From Pseudomonadota bacterium (GTDB taxonomy: Bacteria; Pseudomonadota; Alphaproteobacteria; Rhizobiales; Xanthobacteraceae): a stretch of DNA of 64,000 bases. This document shows positions 36,509-44,660 of this stretch, piece after piece; position 1 is the first letter of the stretch, and every line of letters starts with the position of its first letter. The notes beneath the pieces were generated by a model. The model did no database searches. It was not told where the DNA came from and was given only the letters and a program-made list of their open reading frames with translations. The stretch covers positions 1-64,000 of the forward strand of contig JAFEFL010000032.1 in assembly GCA_018240595.1 (NCBI GenBank). The letters run 5' to 3'. The translations under genes and the position numbers were made by a program.

Positions 36509-38659
36509 ATGGCCGAACGATCGTTTGCCAGAGAAGTTCGGGACCTCGAACTCGGCGAAGGCCAGGAGTTCCGGGGCGAAGGCATCCTCGCCCTCACCAA
36601 AGCCCTGCTGCAATCCGGTGTCGCCTATGTCGGCGGCTATCAGGGCTCGCCGATCTCGCATCTGATGGACGTGCTGTCCGACGCGCAGGAGTTGCTCGGC
36701 AAGCTGGGCGTCCAGTTTTCCGCCTCCGCGTCGGAGGCCGCCGCAGCAGCGTCGCTGTCGGCGTCGATGATGTACCCGATCCGCGGCGCGGTGACCTTCA
36801 AGTCCACGGTCGGCACCAATGTCGCCTCGGACGCACTCGCCAACCTCGCCTCCTCCGGCGTCGTCGGTGGCGCGCTGATCATCCTCGGCGAGGATTACGG
36901 CGAAGGCTCCTCGATCATGCAGGAGCGCTCGCACGCCTTCGCCATGAAATCGCAGATGTGGCTGCTCGATCCGCGGCCCGACCTGCCCTCGATCGTCAAG
37001 GCGGTGGAAGACGGCTTCGAGCTGTCGGAAGCCTCCAACACGCCGGTGATGCTAGAGGTGCGTGTGCGCTCCTGCCATGTCCACGGCTCCTTCATCGCCA
37101 AGGACAACAAGCGCCCGGCCTACACGCTGCGTGAGGCGCTGGAAAATCCGGTCCGCGACGTCAACCGCATCGTGCTGCCGCCCGCCTCCTACATTCAGGA
37201 GAAGGAGAAGATCGAGAAGCGCTGGCCGGCCGCGGTCGAGTTCATCAAGAGCCGCAAGCTCAACGAATTCTTCGACGGCGACCTGGCCGATGTCGGCATC
37301 GCCGTGCAGGGCGGCATGTATAACGGCGTCATCCGAGCGCTGCAGCGGCTCGGCCTCGCCGACGTCTGGGGCAAGACGCGTGTCCCACTTTATGTGATGA
37401 ACGTCGCTTATCCGCTGATTGACGACGAACTCACGCAGTTCTGCGTCGGCAAGCGCGGCGTGCTGATCGTCGAGGAAGGCCAGCCCGAATATATCGAGCA
37501 GGCGGTCAACACCATCCTGCGCCGCCGCGACATCCCCACCCGCATCTTCGGCAAGGACGTGCTGCCGATGGCCGGCGAATACACCGCCGATGTGATGCTG
37601 AAGGGCGTGCGCGATTTCCTTTCCGCCGCGCTGCCGTCGGCGCTGTCGGACGCGAGCCGCGCACCGAATGTGCCGGCCATCGCCGACGACCCGCGCGTCA
37701 AGGCACTGACCGGCGTGGTGCCGCCGCGCCCGCCCGGTTTCTGCGTCGGCTGCCCCGAGCGCCCGATTTTCGCCGCGATGAAACTGGTCGAGAAGGAGCT
37801 CGGCCAGCACCACATCGCCGCCGATATCGGCTGTCATTTGTTCTCGATCCTGCCGCCGTTCAATATCGGCGCCTCGACCATGGGCTACGGCCTCGGCCCG
37901 GCCTCGGCGGCGGCGTTCAACGTGCCGACGGACAAGAAGTCGATTTCATTCATCGGCGATGGCGGCTTCTGGCACAATGGCCTGACCACCAGCATCGGCA
38001 ATGCCGTCTACAACAAGCACGACGGCGTCATCGTCGTGGTCGACAATTATTACGCCTCGGCGACCGGCGGCCAGGACATCCTGTCGTCGCGCGCCGACAA
38101 CGCGACGCGCTCGACCAAGCACCCGATCACCAAGGCGGTCGAAGGCATCGGCGCCACCTGGGTGCGCCAGGTGGACCGCACCTACGACGTCGGCAAGATG
38201 CGCGACACGCTGAAAGAAGCGTTGAGCGACAAGGAGCCGGGGCCGAAAGTCATCGTCGCTTCCTCCGAATGCATGCTCAACAAGCAGCGCCGCGAGAAGC
38301 CGCTGTTCGCCAAGGCGGTCAAAGGCGGCCAGCGCATGGTGCGCGAGCGCTACGGCGTCGACGAGGACGTCTGCACCGGCGATCACGCCTGCATCCGCCT
38401 GTCCGGCTGCCCGTCGCTGACGATCAAACACAGCGACGATCCGCTAAAGGACGATCCGGTCGCCGCCGTGGACAATGGCTGCGTCGGCTGCGGCAACTGC
38501 GGCGAGGTCGCCGAAGCCGCGGTGCTGTGCCCGTCGTTCTACCGCGCCGAGATCATTCACAATCCGACCTCGTTCGACCGCTTCATGGCGCGTATCCGCG
38601 GCGCGGTGATCGGCTTCCTGCAGCGCCGTCGCGCGCGTCATGCGCTCGCGGTTTCCTGA
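36509..38659 (+). CDS. iorA: Indolepyruvate ferredoxin oxidoreductase, alpha subunit
   Basis: The enzyme oxidatively decarboxylates aryl pyruvates to aryl-acetyl-CoA with ferredoxin as acceptor. Pyrimidine- and pyrophosphate-binding domains of thiamine diphosphate are visible (GYQGSPISHLMD near residue 43, and IGDGGFWHNGLTTSIGNAVYNK with VVVDNYYASATGG after residue 480). The C-terminal region carries 4Fe-4S cysteines (CTGDHACIRLSGCPS and CVGCGNCGE). At 716 residues it is full length. Regulated probably by the adjacent MarR, it is co-transcribed with the beta subunit 12 bp downstream. It also resembles the related arylpyruvate enzymes of aromatic degraders. Confidence 0.93.
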   Translation: MAERSFAREVRDLELGEGQEFRGEGILALTKALLQSGVAYVGGYQGSPISHLMDVLSDAQELLGKLGVQFSASASEAAAAASLSASMMYPIRGAVTFKSTVGTNVASDALANLASSGVVGGALIILGEDYGEGSSIMQERSHAFAMKSQMWLLDPRPDLPSIVKAVEDGFELSEASNTPVMLEVRVRSCHVHGSFIAKDNKRPAYTLREALENPVRDVNRIVLPPASYIQEKEKIEKRWPAAVEFIKSRKLNEFFDGDLADVGIAVQGGMYNGVIRALQRLGLADVWGKTRVPLYVMNVAYPLIDDELTQFCVGKRGVLIVEEGQPEYIEQAVNTILRRRDIPTRIFGKDVLPMAGEYTADVMLKGVRDFLSAALPSALSDASRAPNVPAIADDPRVKALTGVVPPRPPGFCVGCPERPIFAAMKLVEKELGQHHIAADIGCHLFSILPPFNIGASTMGYGLGPASAAAFNVPTDKKSISFIGDGGFWHNGLTTSIGNAVYNKHDGVIVVVDNYYASATGGQDILSSRADNATRSTKHPITKAVEGIGATWVRQVDRTYDVGKMRDTLKEALSDKEPGPKVIVASSECMLNKQRREKPLFAKAVKGGQRMVRERYGVDEDVCTGDHACIRLSGCPSLTIKHSDDPLKDDPVAAVDNGCVGCGNCGEVAEAAVLCPSFYRAEIIHNPTSFDRFMARIRGAVIGFLQRRRARHALAVS

Positions 38660-38671
38660 CCGGCGGCCCGC

Positions 38672-40210
38672 ATGAACGTCGCCAGCCAGACAGCGCTCGA
38701 TACAGCCAAGCCGCTCGCCATCGCCGTGCTGGCGATGGGCGGCCAGGGCGGCGGCGTGCTGGTCGACTGGATCGTCGCGATGTGCGAGCGGCAAGGCTGG
38801 GCCGCGCAATCGACCTCGGTACCCGGCGTTGCGCAACGAACCGGCGCCACGATCTATTACATCGAAGCTCTGCCGTTGCCGCCGAACGCGCCGCCCGGGC
38901 TCAAGCCGGTGCTGTCGCTGATGGCGGTGCCGGGCGAAGTCGATATCGTCATCGGCGCCGAATTCATGGAAGCCGGCCGCGCTATTCAACGCGGTCTGGT
39001 GACGCCGGACCGCACCACGCTGATCGCCTCGTCGCACCGCGCCTATGCCGTGGTCGAGAAGCAGACGCCGGGCGACGGCATCGGCGATGCCGCCATCATG
39101 CTCAAGGCCGCGGAAGCCACCGCCAAGAAGCTGGTCGCCTTCGACATGGCGGCCATCGGCGACAAGACCGGCAGCGCCATTTCGGCGGTGCTGTTCGGCG
39201 CGCTGGCCGGCGCCGACGCCCTACCCTTCCCGCGCGAAGCCTACGAGGCGACCATCCGCGCCGCCGGCATCGGCGTCGAGCCGAGCCTGCGCGGTTTCGC
39301 CGCCGCCTATGAACGCGCCAAGGCTGGAACGCCGCTCGAGATCACCCCGCCACCGAAGAAGATCGTCGCGCCGCGAACGCCGCAAGGCGACTATGCGGCC
39401 TTGGTCGCGCAGGCGCAGGCCGAATTTCCGGACGAGACGCAAATGATGCTCGCCGCCGGTCTGCAGCGCGTCGTCGATTTTCAGGATAACGCCTATGGCC
39501 GCGAGTATCTCGATCTCGTCAAAGGCATTCTCGCCATCGACCGCGCCGACCGCGGCTACGCCCTGACACAGGCCGCGGCCAAATACATCGCCGTCGCCAT
39601 GGCCTATGACGACGTCTATCGCGTCGCCGATCTGAAGACGCGCGCCAGCCGCTTCGAGCGCGTGCGCAAGGAGGTCGGCGTCGCGCCGGATCAGCTCATC
39701 TACACCACCGAGTTCATGCATCCGCGCATGGACGAAGTCGCCGGCTCGCTGCCGAAGGCGCTTGGCCGTTTCATCGAATCACGCCCGCGCCTGTTCAAGG
39801 CGCTCGACAAGTTCGTCAATCGCGGCCGCCGCGTGCGCACCGGCACCATTCGCTGGTTCCTGATGCTGTATATCCTCGGTGGCCTCAAGCGCTTCCGGCG
39901 CGGAACTTTGCGCCACGCCAACGAGGTCGCGCATCGCGATGCCTGGCTCGTGCGCGTCAAGCAGGCCGCGGCGAAGGATTACGACCTCGCCGTCGAGCTG
40001 CTCAACAACCGCCGTCTGGTCAAAGGCTATTCCGACACCCATGCGCGCGGGCTGTCGAAGTTCGACCGCGTCATGGCCGCCGCCAACAAGCTCGAAGGCC
40101 GCAGCGATGCCGCCGAATGGGTGCGACGCCTGCGCGATGCCGCGCTCAAGGACGAAGACGGCGTCGCGCTCGACGGCGCGCTCAAGACGGTCGACAGCTT
40201 TCTGCACTAG
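38672..40210 (+). CDS. iorB: Indolepyruvate ferredoxin oxidoreductase, beta subunit with C-terminal extension
   Basis: The N-terminal 200 residues are the pyruvate-ferredoxin-oxidoreductase gamma domain (AMGGQGGGVLVDWIVAMCE, SVPGVAQRTGATIYYIE, GAEFMEAGRAI). The rest, about 300 residues, is a DUF6537-type helical extension found in longer IorB forms. It is convergent with the SDR gene, whose stop lies 4 bp away. The pair would make aryl-acetyl-CoA esters from transamination products of aromatic amino acids. Confidence 0.88.
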   Translation: MNVASQTALDTAKPLAIAVLAMGGQGGGVLVDWIVAMCERQGWAAQSTSVPGVAQRTGATIYYIEALPLPPNAPPGLKPVLSLMAVPGEVDIVIGAEFMEAGRAIQRGLVTPDRTTLIASSHRAYAVVEKQTPGDGIGDAAIMLKAAEATAKKLVAFDMAAIGDKTGSAISAVLFGALAGADALPFPREAYEATIRAAGIGVEPSLRGFAAAYERAKAGTPLEITPPPKKIVAPRTPQGDYAALVAQAQAEFPDETQMMLAAGLQRVVDFQDNAYGREYLDLVKGILAIDRADRGYALTQAAAKYIAVAMAYDDVYRVADLKTRASRFERVRKEVGVAPDQLIYTTEFMHPRMDEVAGSLPKALGRFIESRPRLFKALDKFVNRGRRVRTGTIRWFLMLYILGGLKRFRRGTLRHANEVAHRDAWLVRVKQAAAKDYDLAVELLNNRRLVKGYSDTHARGLSKFDRVMAAANKLEGRSDAAEWVRRLRDAALKDEDGVALDGALKTVDSFLH

Positions 40211-40213
40211 CCG

Positions 40214-40942
40214 TCAAATCACGATCGAACCGACGCTGGAGCCGCCGCAGACGAACAAGGTCTGCCCGGTGACGAAGCTGTTGGCGGGATCGGCGAAGAA
40301 CAACACGGCGCGGGCGACGTCGTCGCTGCGGCCGAGGCGCTTGACCGGAATCGCCGCCGCCAAAGTCTGCTCGCGCGGATCGCCGGCCGGAATGACGCCG
40401 CGAAACATGTCGGTGTCGCCGATCGGGCCCGGCGCCACGGCATTGACGGTGATGCCGGATGGCGCGAGCTCCAGCGCCCAGCTCCGCACCAGGCCGACGA
40501 CGCCGGCCTTGGTCGAGCCGTAGGCCGTGCGGTTGGCAAGGCCCAGCGCGCCGCGCGTCGACATCAGCACGATGCGGCCGAAGCCGCGCTCCTTCATGCC
40601 CGGCAGCACCGCCTGGGTGATGGTCAGCGCCGCGCCGATATGAAGCTGCGTCAGCGCCTGCAGATCCTCGATCTTGGTCTGTTCGATGCTCGCCGGCCGG
40701 ATGGTGCCGGCGTTGTGGACGAGATGCGTCACGGCGAAGCGCCTGGCGATGTCGGAGGCGGCCTGCGCCACCGCCTTGTTGTCGAGAAGGTCGACCTCGA
40801 CGCCGTGCAGCTTCGCAGCGGCATCTTTCGGCTTCTGCCGGTCGAACACCACGACCTCGTAGCCGGCGCCGAGCAGTTGCCGGACGATCTCCGCGCCGAT
40901 GCCGGACGCGCCGCCGGTGACGATAGCGGTGTGCCCGCTCAT
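40214..40942 (-). CDS. SDR family oxidoreductase
   Basis: A 242-residue classical SDR: VTGGASGIGAEIV cofactor motif, NAGTI, Ser in LMSTRG and YGSTKAG for the YxxxK pair, then NAVAPGPIGDTDMF. It is the last gene of a minus-strand operon driven from the palindrome at 46972-46989. The ATG at 40942 overlaps the cyclase stop (ATGA). By context it oxidises or reduces a hydroxyacyl-CoA or cis-diol, but this is not determinable from sequence. Confidence 0.88.
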   Translation of the reverse strand: MSGHTAIVTGGASGIGAEIVRQLLGAGYEVVVFDRQKPKDAAAKLHGVEVDLLDNKAVAQAASDIARRFAVTHLVHNAGTIRPASIEQTKIEDLQALTQLHIGAALTITQAVLPGMKERGFGRIVLMSTRGALGLANRTAYGSTKAGVVGLVRSWALELAPSGITVNAVAPGPIGDTDMFRGVIPAGDPREQTLAAAIPVKRLGRSDDVARAVLFFADPANSFVTGQTLFVCGGSSVGSIVI

Positions 40943-41730
40943 GCCGCCTCCACCAGCGCCAGCACGCGCAGCGGGCTGCCCGAGCCCTGCTTGATCTTCA
41001 GCGGCGCCGAGAAGATGACCGCGCCTTTCGGCGGCAACTGGTCGAGATTGGTCAGGCACTGCAGGCCGAAGCGGCCCTTGCCGTGCATGTAGAAGTGCGC
41101 CGGGAACGGCGGGTTGAAGTGATGACCTTGCCCGTGATCGGTGCCGATCGTTTCGGTGCCGAAGCCGTGGACATCGCGCTCTTCCACCAGCCACTTCACG
41201 GCTTCCGGCACCGGGCCCGGCGTATGCGCGCCGTCGTCGCGCATGCCGGCATATTCCGAGTAAGGCTTCTTCGACCAGTCGGTGCGCAGCAGCACCCATT
41301 CGCCGGCGCCGATGCGGCCGTGTTCCTTCTCCCAGGCTTCGAGGAACGGCACGGTCAATTCGAAGTCGGCATTGGCCGCGCTCTCGGCCGAGCAATCCAC
41401 CACATTGGCCGGCGCGATGAATTTGCGCGGATCGATGGTGTCGACCGCATTGTTCGGCAGGTCCTTGCCGGAGATCCAGTGGATCGGCGCATCGAAATGC
41501 GTGCCGGCATGTTCGGAGACGGTAAAGTTGTTCCAATACCAGGCCGGGCCGCGCTCGTCGTAGCGCGAGATCTCCTCAAGGCGGAACGGCGCCGCCTGGC
41601 CGAATTCCGGCGGCAGCACGATCGTGGGGAATTCCTGCGTCAGGGTCTGCGTGAGATCGACCACCTTGATCGAGCCCGACGCGACGCGCCGCGCAAAGCC
41701 GAGAAGATCGGAAGCCGGATTGGAAACCAT
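40939..41730 (-). CDS. Cyclase family (kynurenine-formamidase-like) hydrolase
   Basis: PF04199 family protein of 263 residues with the Zn-binding motif SEHAGTHFDAPIHW (HxGTHxDxxxH), EWVLLRTDW, GFGTETIGTDHG and a C-terminal catalytic-region HFYMHGKGRFGLQCLTNLD. Such metalloenzymes hydrolyse amide or lactone bonds (kynurenine formamidase, isatin hydrolase). In this operon it may open a ring product of the oxygenase. It lies between the SDR and the DUF35-SDR gene. Confidence 0.85.
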   Translation of the reverse strand: MVSNPASDLLGFARRVASGSIKVVDLTQTLTQEFPTIVLPPEFGQAAPFRLEEISRYDERGPAWYWNNFTVSEHAGTHFDAPIHWISGKDLPNNAVDTIDPRKFIAPANVVDCSAESAANADFELTVPFLEAWEKEHGRIGAGEWVLLRTDWSKKPYSEYAGMRDDGAHTPGPVPEAVKWLVEERDVHGFGTETIGTDHGQGHHFNPPFPAHFYMHGKGRFGLQCLTNLDQLPPKGAVIFSAPLKIKQGSGSPLRVLALVEAA

Positions 41731-41739
41731 GCTGTCGTC

Positions 41740-42981
41740 CTATCCTGCGAGTTCGCGTTCGAGCGCCTTCGGGTTGGCGGCGAGCCGCGCCCGGATGTCC
41801 TCGGCGATATCACCAACGAACACATCCTCGAGCCCGTGTTGCAAGGCCTGCACCACGGCTTTGGCCAGCGCTGCCGGCGTCACCTTCGGCGGCGGCACGG
41901 TCTGGAACCATTCGGTGTCGAGCGGGCCGAAGAACACATTCATCACCCGCACGCCGCCGGAGCGCAATTCGGCACGGAGGCATTGCGCCGCCGACAGCGA
42001 GGCCGCCTCGGCCGCCGAATAGGCGCCGTATTGCGGCCAGTTCATCAATGCGTGCACCGACAGCAGATTGACGAAAGCGGTCGCCGAATTGACGCCGTCG
42101 GCGCCGCGGCCGCGCATCGCGGGGCCGAAGGCCTGCGCCAGACGCATCAGGCCGAAGTAACGGACGTCCATCTCCTCGCGCGCCACCGTCACGCCATGGC
42201 GCTGCATGATGCCGCCGGCGCGGATGTGTTCGGCGGTGTTGATGACGATGTCGATGCGGCCGCCGTTCTGCTCGGCCTGCTCGGTGACCGACTCGGAGTC
42301 GGTGACGTCGAGCGCCACGATCTCGACCCGCTCGATCTTCTTCAGTTCGTCCTGCCCGGGAAACGGCTTCCACGGATCGGCGATGCCGACGAAGACGATG
42401 TTGGCGCCGGCGTCCGAAAAGGCCTTGGCCATCGCCTGCCCGACCGGCGTGCGGCCGTCGGTGATCAGGACACGGCGGAACTTCGGATCGCAGGTCATTT
42501 CGCGCAAATGCGGATCGTCGGCCATGTTGGGGGTGTCCTTCTCCGGCAGGGCGATCATCACCGGCGCGCCGCCTTTGTCGAGCTTGAGAGCGAGACGGAC
42601 GCGCTGACCTTCCAGCACATCACCATGAAGATGCGACAGGATGACCGGACCGGCATCGAGCTTGGTCAGGCCCACGCGCCAGGGCGTTCGTTCGCGAAAG
42701 TAAGGATCGGTCGAGGTGCGGATCGTGGTGTCGGCAATGAGCTTGCCATTGTCGTCGACTGGCCGGAACGGTACGCGATCCGACAGGCAGTTCGGGCAGG
42801 CATCGCGCGGCGGATAGAACACGGTGCTGCAATCGTCGCAGGTCTGCAGTTCGAAGCGGCCTTCGGCCGCGGCCTTGGTCAGGCCGTGCGCGGTGCGGCT
42901 GCGGACCGACTGCGGATACAGCGGCTGCTGGGTGCGCTTGAGCGGATCCTTGCGCTTGGGTCGCTTGAGCGGCTCGGTCAT
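41740..42981 (-). CDS. DUF35 (Zn-ribbon/OB-fold) - degenerate SDR fusion protein
   Basis: Residues 40-150 form a DUF35 acyl-CoA-associated module with a zinc ribbon (Cys48, Cys51, Cys62, Cys65 in CDDCSTVFYPPRDACPNC). Residues 168-413 are SDR-like but altered: the cofactor motif reads ITDGRTPVG instead of TGxxxGxG, INTAE replaces NNAG and the YxxxK pair is Tyr321-Glu325, so the catalytic Lys is missing. The start ATG at 42981 overlaps the thiolase-like stop by four bases. DUF35 proteins partner thiolase-like enzymes, here the upstream gene. The SDR half may be structural or a pseudo-enzyme. Confidence 0.85.
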   Translation of the reverse strand: MTEPLKRPKRKDPLKRTQQPLYPQSVRSRTAHGLTKAAAEGRFELQTCDDCSTVFYPPRDACPNCLSDRVPFRPVDDNGKLIADTTIRTSTDPYFRERTPWRVGLTKLDAGPVILSHLHGDVLEGQRVRLALKLDKGGAPVMIALPEKDTPNMADDPHLREMTCDPKFRRVLITDGRTPVGQAMAKAFSDAGANIVFVGIADPWKPFPGQDELKKIERVEIVALDVTDSESVTEQAEQNGGRIDIVINTAEHIRAGGIMQRHGVTVAREEMDVRYFGLMRLAQAFGPAMRGRGADGVNSATAFVNLLSVHALMNWPQYGAYSAAEAASLSAAQCLRAELRSGGVRVMNVFFGPLDTEWFQTVPPPKVTPAALAKAVVQALQHGLEDVFVGDIAEDIRARLAANPKALERELAG

Positions 42982-44168
42982 GACGCCCTCGCCAGCACGG
43001 CGGCGCCAGACGACAGGCCGCGGTCGTAATTGATCATGCCGAAGCCGGAGACGACGGCGATCTTCGCATCCTGAACCGGCTTGCCGATCGGCTGCCCTGT
43101 CAACTGGCGTATCGCCTCGGTGATGCCGAGATGGCCGCCGGCCGCGCCCGCCTGACCGGTCGAAAGTTGTCCGCCCGACGTGTTGTGCGGGAACGTGCCG
43201 TCTGTGGTGAAGGTGTGCTGGCGGATGAAGTCCTTGCCCTCGCCCTTCTTGCAAAAGCCGAGATCCTCGAACTGCAAGGTGACGATCACGGGATAGTCGT
43301 CATAAGTCTCGAGCAGATCGACATCGTCCGCTTTGACCCCCGCCATTTGCCAGAATTCTTCGACGTCCATCGCCCACCCGCCGCGATACTGGATCGGATC
43401 GTCGGGGAACGAGTTGTGGCGCTCGATGGTCGACAGGACGCGCACCGCCGGCAAACCAAGCGATTTGGCGACATCCTCGCGGCAGACCAGGAACGCCTCG
43501 GCGCCGGCGCAGGGCATCACGCAATCGAAGAGATGCAGGGGATCGGAGATCGGCCGCGCCTTCATGTATTCTTCCAGCGTCAGCTTCTTCTTCATCATGG
43601 CGAAGGGGATCGACAGCGCATTATCGCGCTGCGCCACGCAAAGCTTGCCGAAATCCTCGCGCTTCGCCCCGAACATGTTCATGTAATTCCGGGTGATCAG
43701 CGCAAAGGAGGCATTGGCGCCGCCAGAACCATAGGGATAGACGGCGTCCTGCGCAAAACGCGAGAACGACGACAACGTCTTGCGGAAGGAATCGACGTGA
43801 TTGGTGTCGCCGGCGACCACCGCGACGAACTGCGCATCGCCGTTCTGCACGGCGCGCGCGGCGCGGCGCAGGCCGATGATGCCGCTCGCCCCGCCCATCG
43901 GCACGTGATCGAGCCAGCGCGGCGACAGACCGAGATGCTGCGTCATGCCGACCGCGCTATCGGCGCCGGTGGTGAAGCTCGACAGGACGAGGCCGTCGAT
44001 GTCCCGCGGCCGGATGCCGGCGGTGCCGGTCAATTGATGCAGCGCGCGGCCGATCCACCAATGCGCGGTGTCGGTCGAATAGCGGACGTACGGGATCGTG
44101 ACCGGCGCGCACATCACCACGCCGTCATAGGCCCGGCGGGCCGAGCCATTGCTTGGCGTGAGGCTCAT
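42978..44168 (-). CDS. Thiolase-superfamily protein lacking the canonical Cys and His
   Basis: A 396-residue thiolase fold (SCP-x/lipid-transfer branch). The nucleophilic Cys position reads PMGGASGI (about residues 90-97), with no Cys, and the usual GHP motif reads STGQAGAAGG (about 337-345), so the His is also absent. Both losses recall Ltp2-type aldolases that work with a DUF35 partner in steroid side-chain cleavage, and a DUF35 fusion is encoded immediately downstream. A retro-aldol C-C cleavage is therefore a fair hypothesis. Start ATG 44168 shares its first base with the stop of the oxygenase beta gene. Confidence 0.85.
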   Translation of the reverse strand: MSLTPSNGSARRAYDGVVMCAPVTIPYVRYSTDTAHWWIGRALHQLTGTAGIRPRDIDGLVLSSFTTGADSAVGMTQHLGLSPRWLDHVPMGGASGIIGLRRAARAVQNGDAQFVAVVAGDTNHVDSFRKTLSSFSRFAQDAVYPYGSGGANASFALITRNYMNMFGAKREDFGKLCVAQRDNALSIPFAMMKKKLTLEEYMKARPISDPLHLFDCVMPCAGAEAFLVCREDVAKSLGLPAVRVLSTIERHNSFPDDPIQYRGGWAMDVEEFWQMAGVKADDVDLLETYDDYPVIVTLQFEDLGFCKKGEGKDFIRQHTFTTDGTFPHNTSGGQLSTGQAGAAGGHLGITEAIRQLTGQPIGKPVQDAKIAVVSGFGMINYDRGLSSGAAVLARAS

Positions 44169-44650
44169 CACATGAACAACTGGATGTTGCCGAAGGCCGC
44201 CTCGCAATTGACGAGGTCCACGCGCTTCAGCTTGATCTTCAGGACGCCGCCGACAAGGGTCAGCGTATGCGTCGCCCAGGCGGCATAGAGCTGCTGATCG
44301 TCGTAGCGGGTCTCGATGTAATGCATCGGCGTCCAGGTGACGTATTCGCCCTTGGCGTCGTCGCGGCTGTCGATCTGCGGCGTCTGCAGCACGTGGTGGC
44401 AGCGGCTCTTCGGCTTCTGCGAGAAGGTGCGGTTGCCCTTGAGCCGCTCGACGCGGATCTGCAGCAGCAACTTGTCTTCGTACATCAGCGAGCCGACCAG
44501 CTTGGGGTCGGTCTGCCCCCACTCCAGCGGCATCCAGTAATAGGCGTCGTCGGTGTAGAGGGCGAGCCACTCCTCGAAGCGATGCTGATCGAGCAGCCGC
44601 GCTTCGTGTATGACGAAATCGATGATCTCTTTGTCGGTCGGGCTGGCCAT
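44168..44650 (-). CDS. Aromatic-ring-hydroxylating dioxygenase beta subunit
   Basis: The small subunit (160 residues) of a three-component Rieske oxygenase, an NTF2-like cone fold: EIIDFVIHEARLLDQHRFEEWLALYTDDAYYWMP at the N-terminus is characteristic. It has no catalytic metal site and stabilises the alpha trimer. It lies 10 bp after the alpha gene and overlaps the thiolase-like start by one base. Confidence 0.92.
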   Translation of the reverse strand: MASPTDKEIIDFVIHEARLLDQHRFEEWLALYTDDAYYWMPLEWGQTDPKLVGSLMYEDKLLLQIRVERLKGNRTFSQKPKSRCHHVLQTPQIDSRDDAKGEYVTWTPMHYIETRYDDQQLYAAWATHTLTLVGGVLKIKLKRVDLVNCEAAFGNIQLFM

Positions 44651-44660
44651 GAGCGTCTGC

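Noticed and set aside
41083..43029. 648-codon plus-strand frame opposite the cyclase and DUF35-SDR genes
   Set aside because: The minus strand carries intact metal-binding and zinc-ribbon motifs. The plus-strand translation is Arg/His-rich with no domain.
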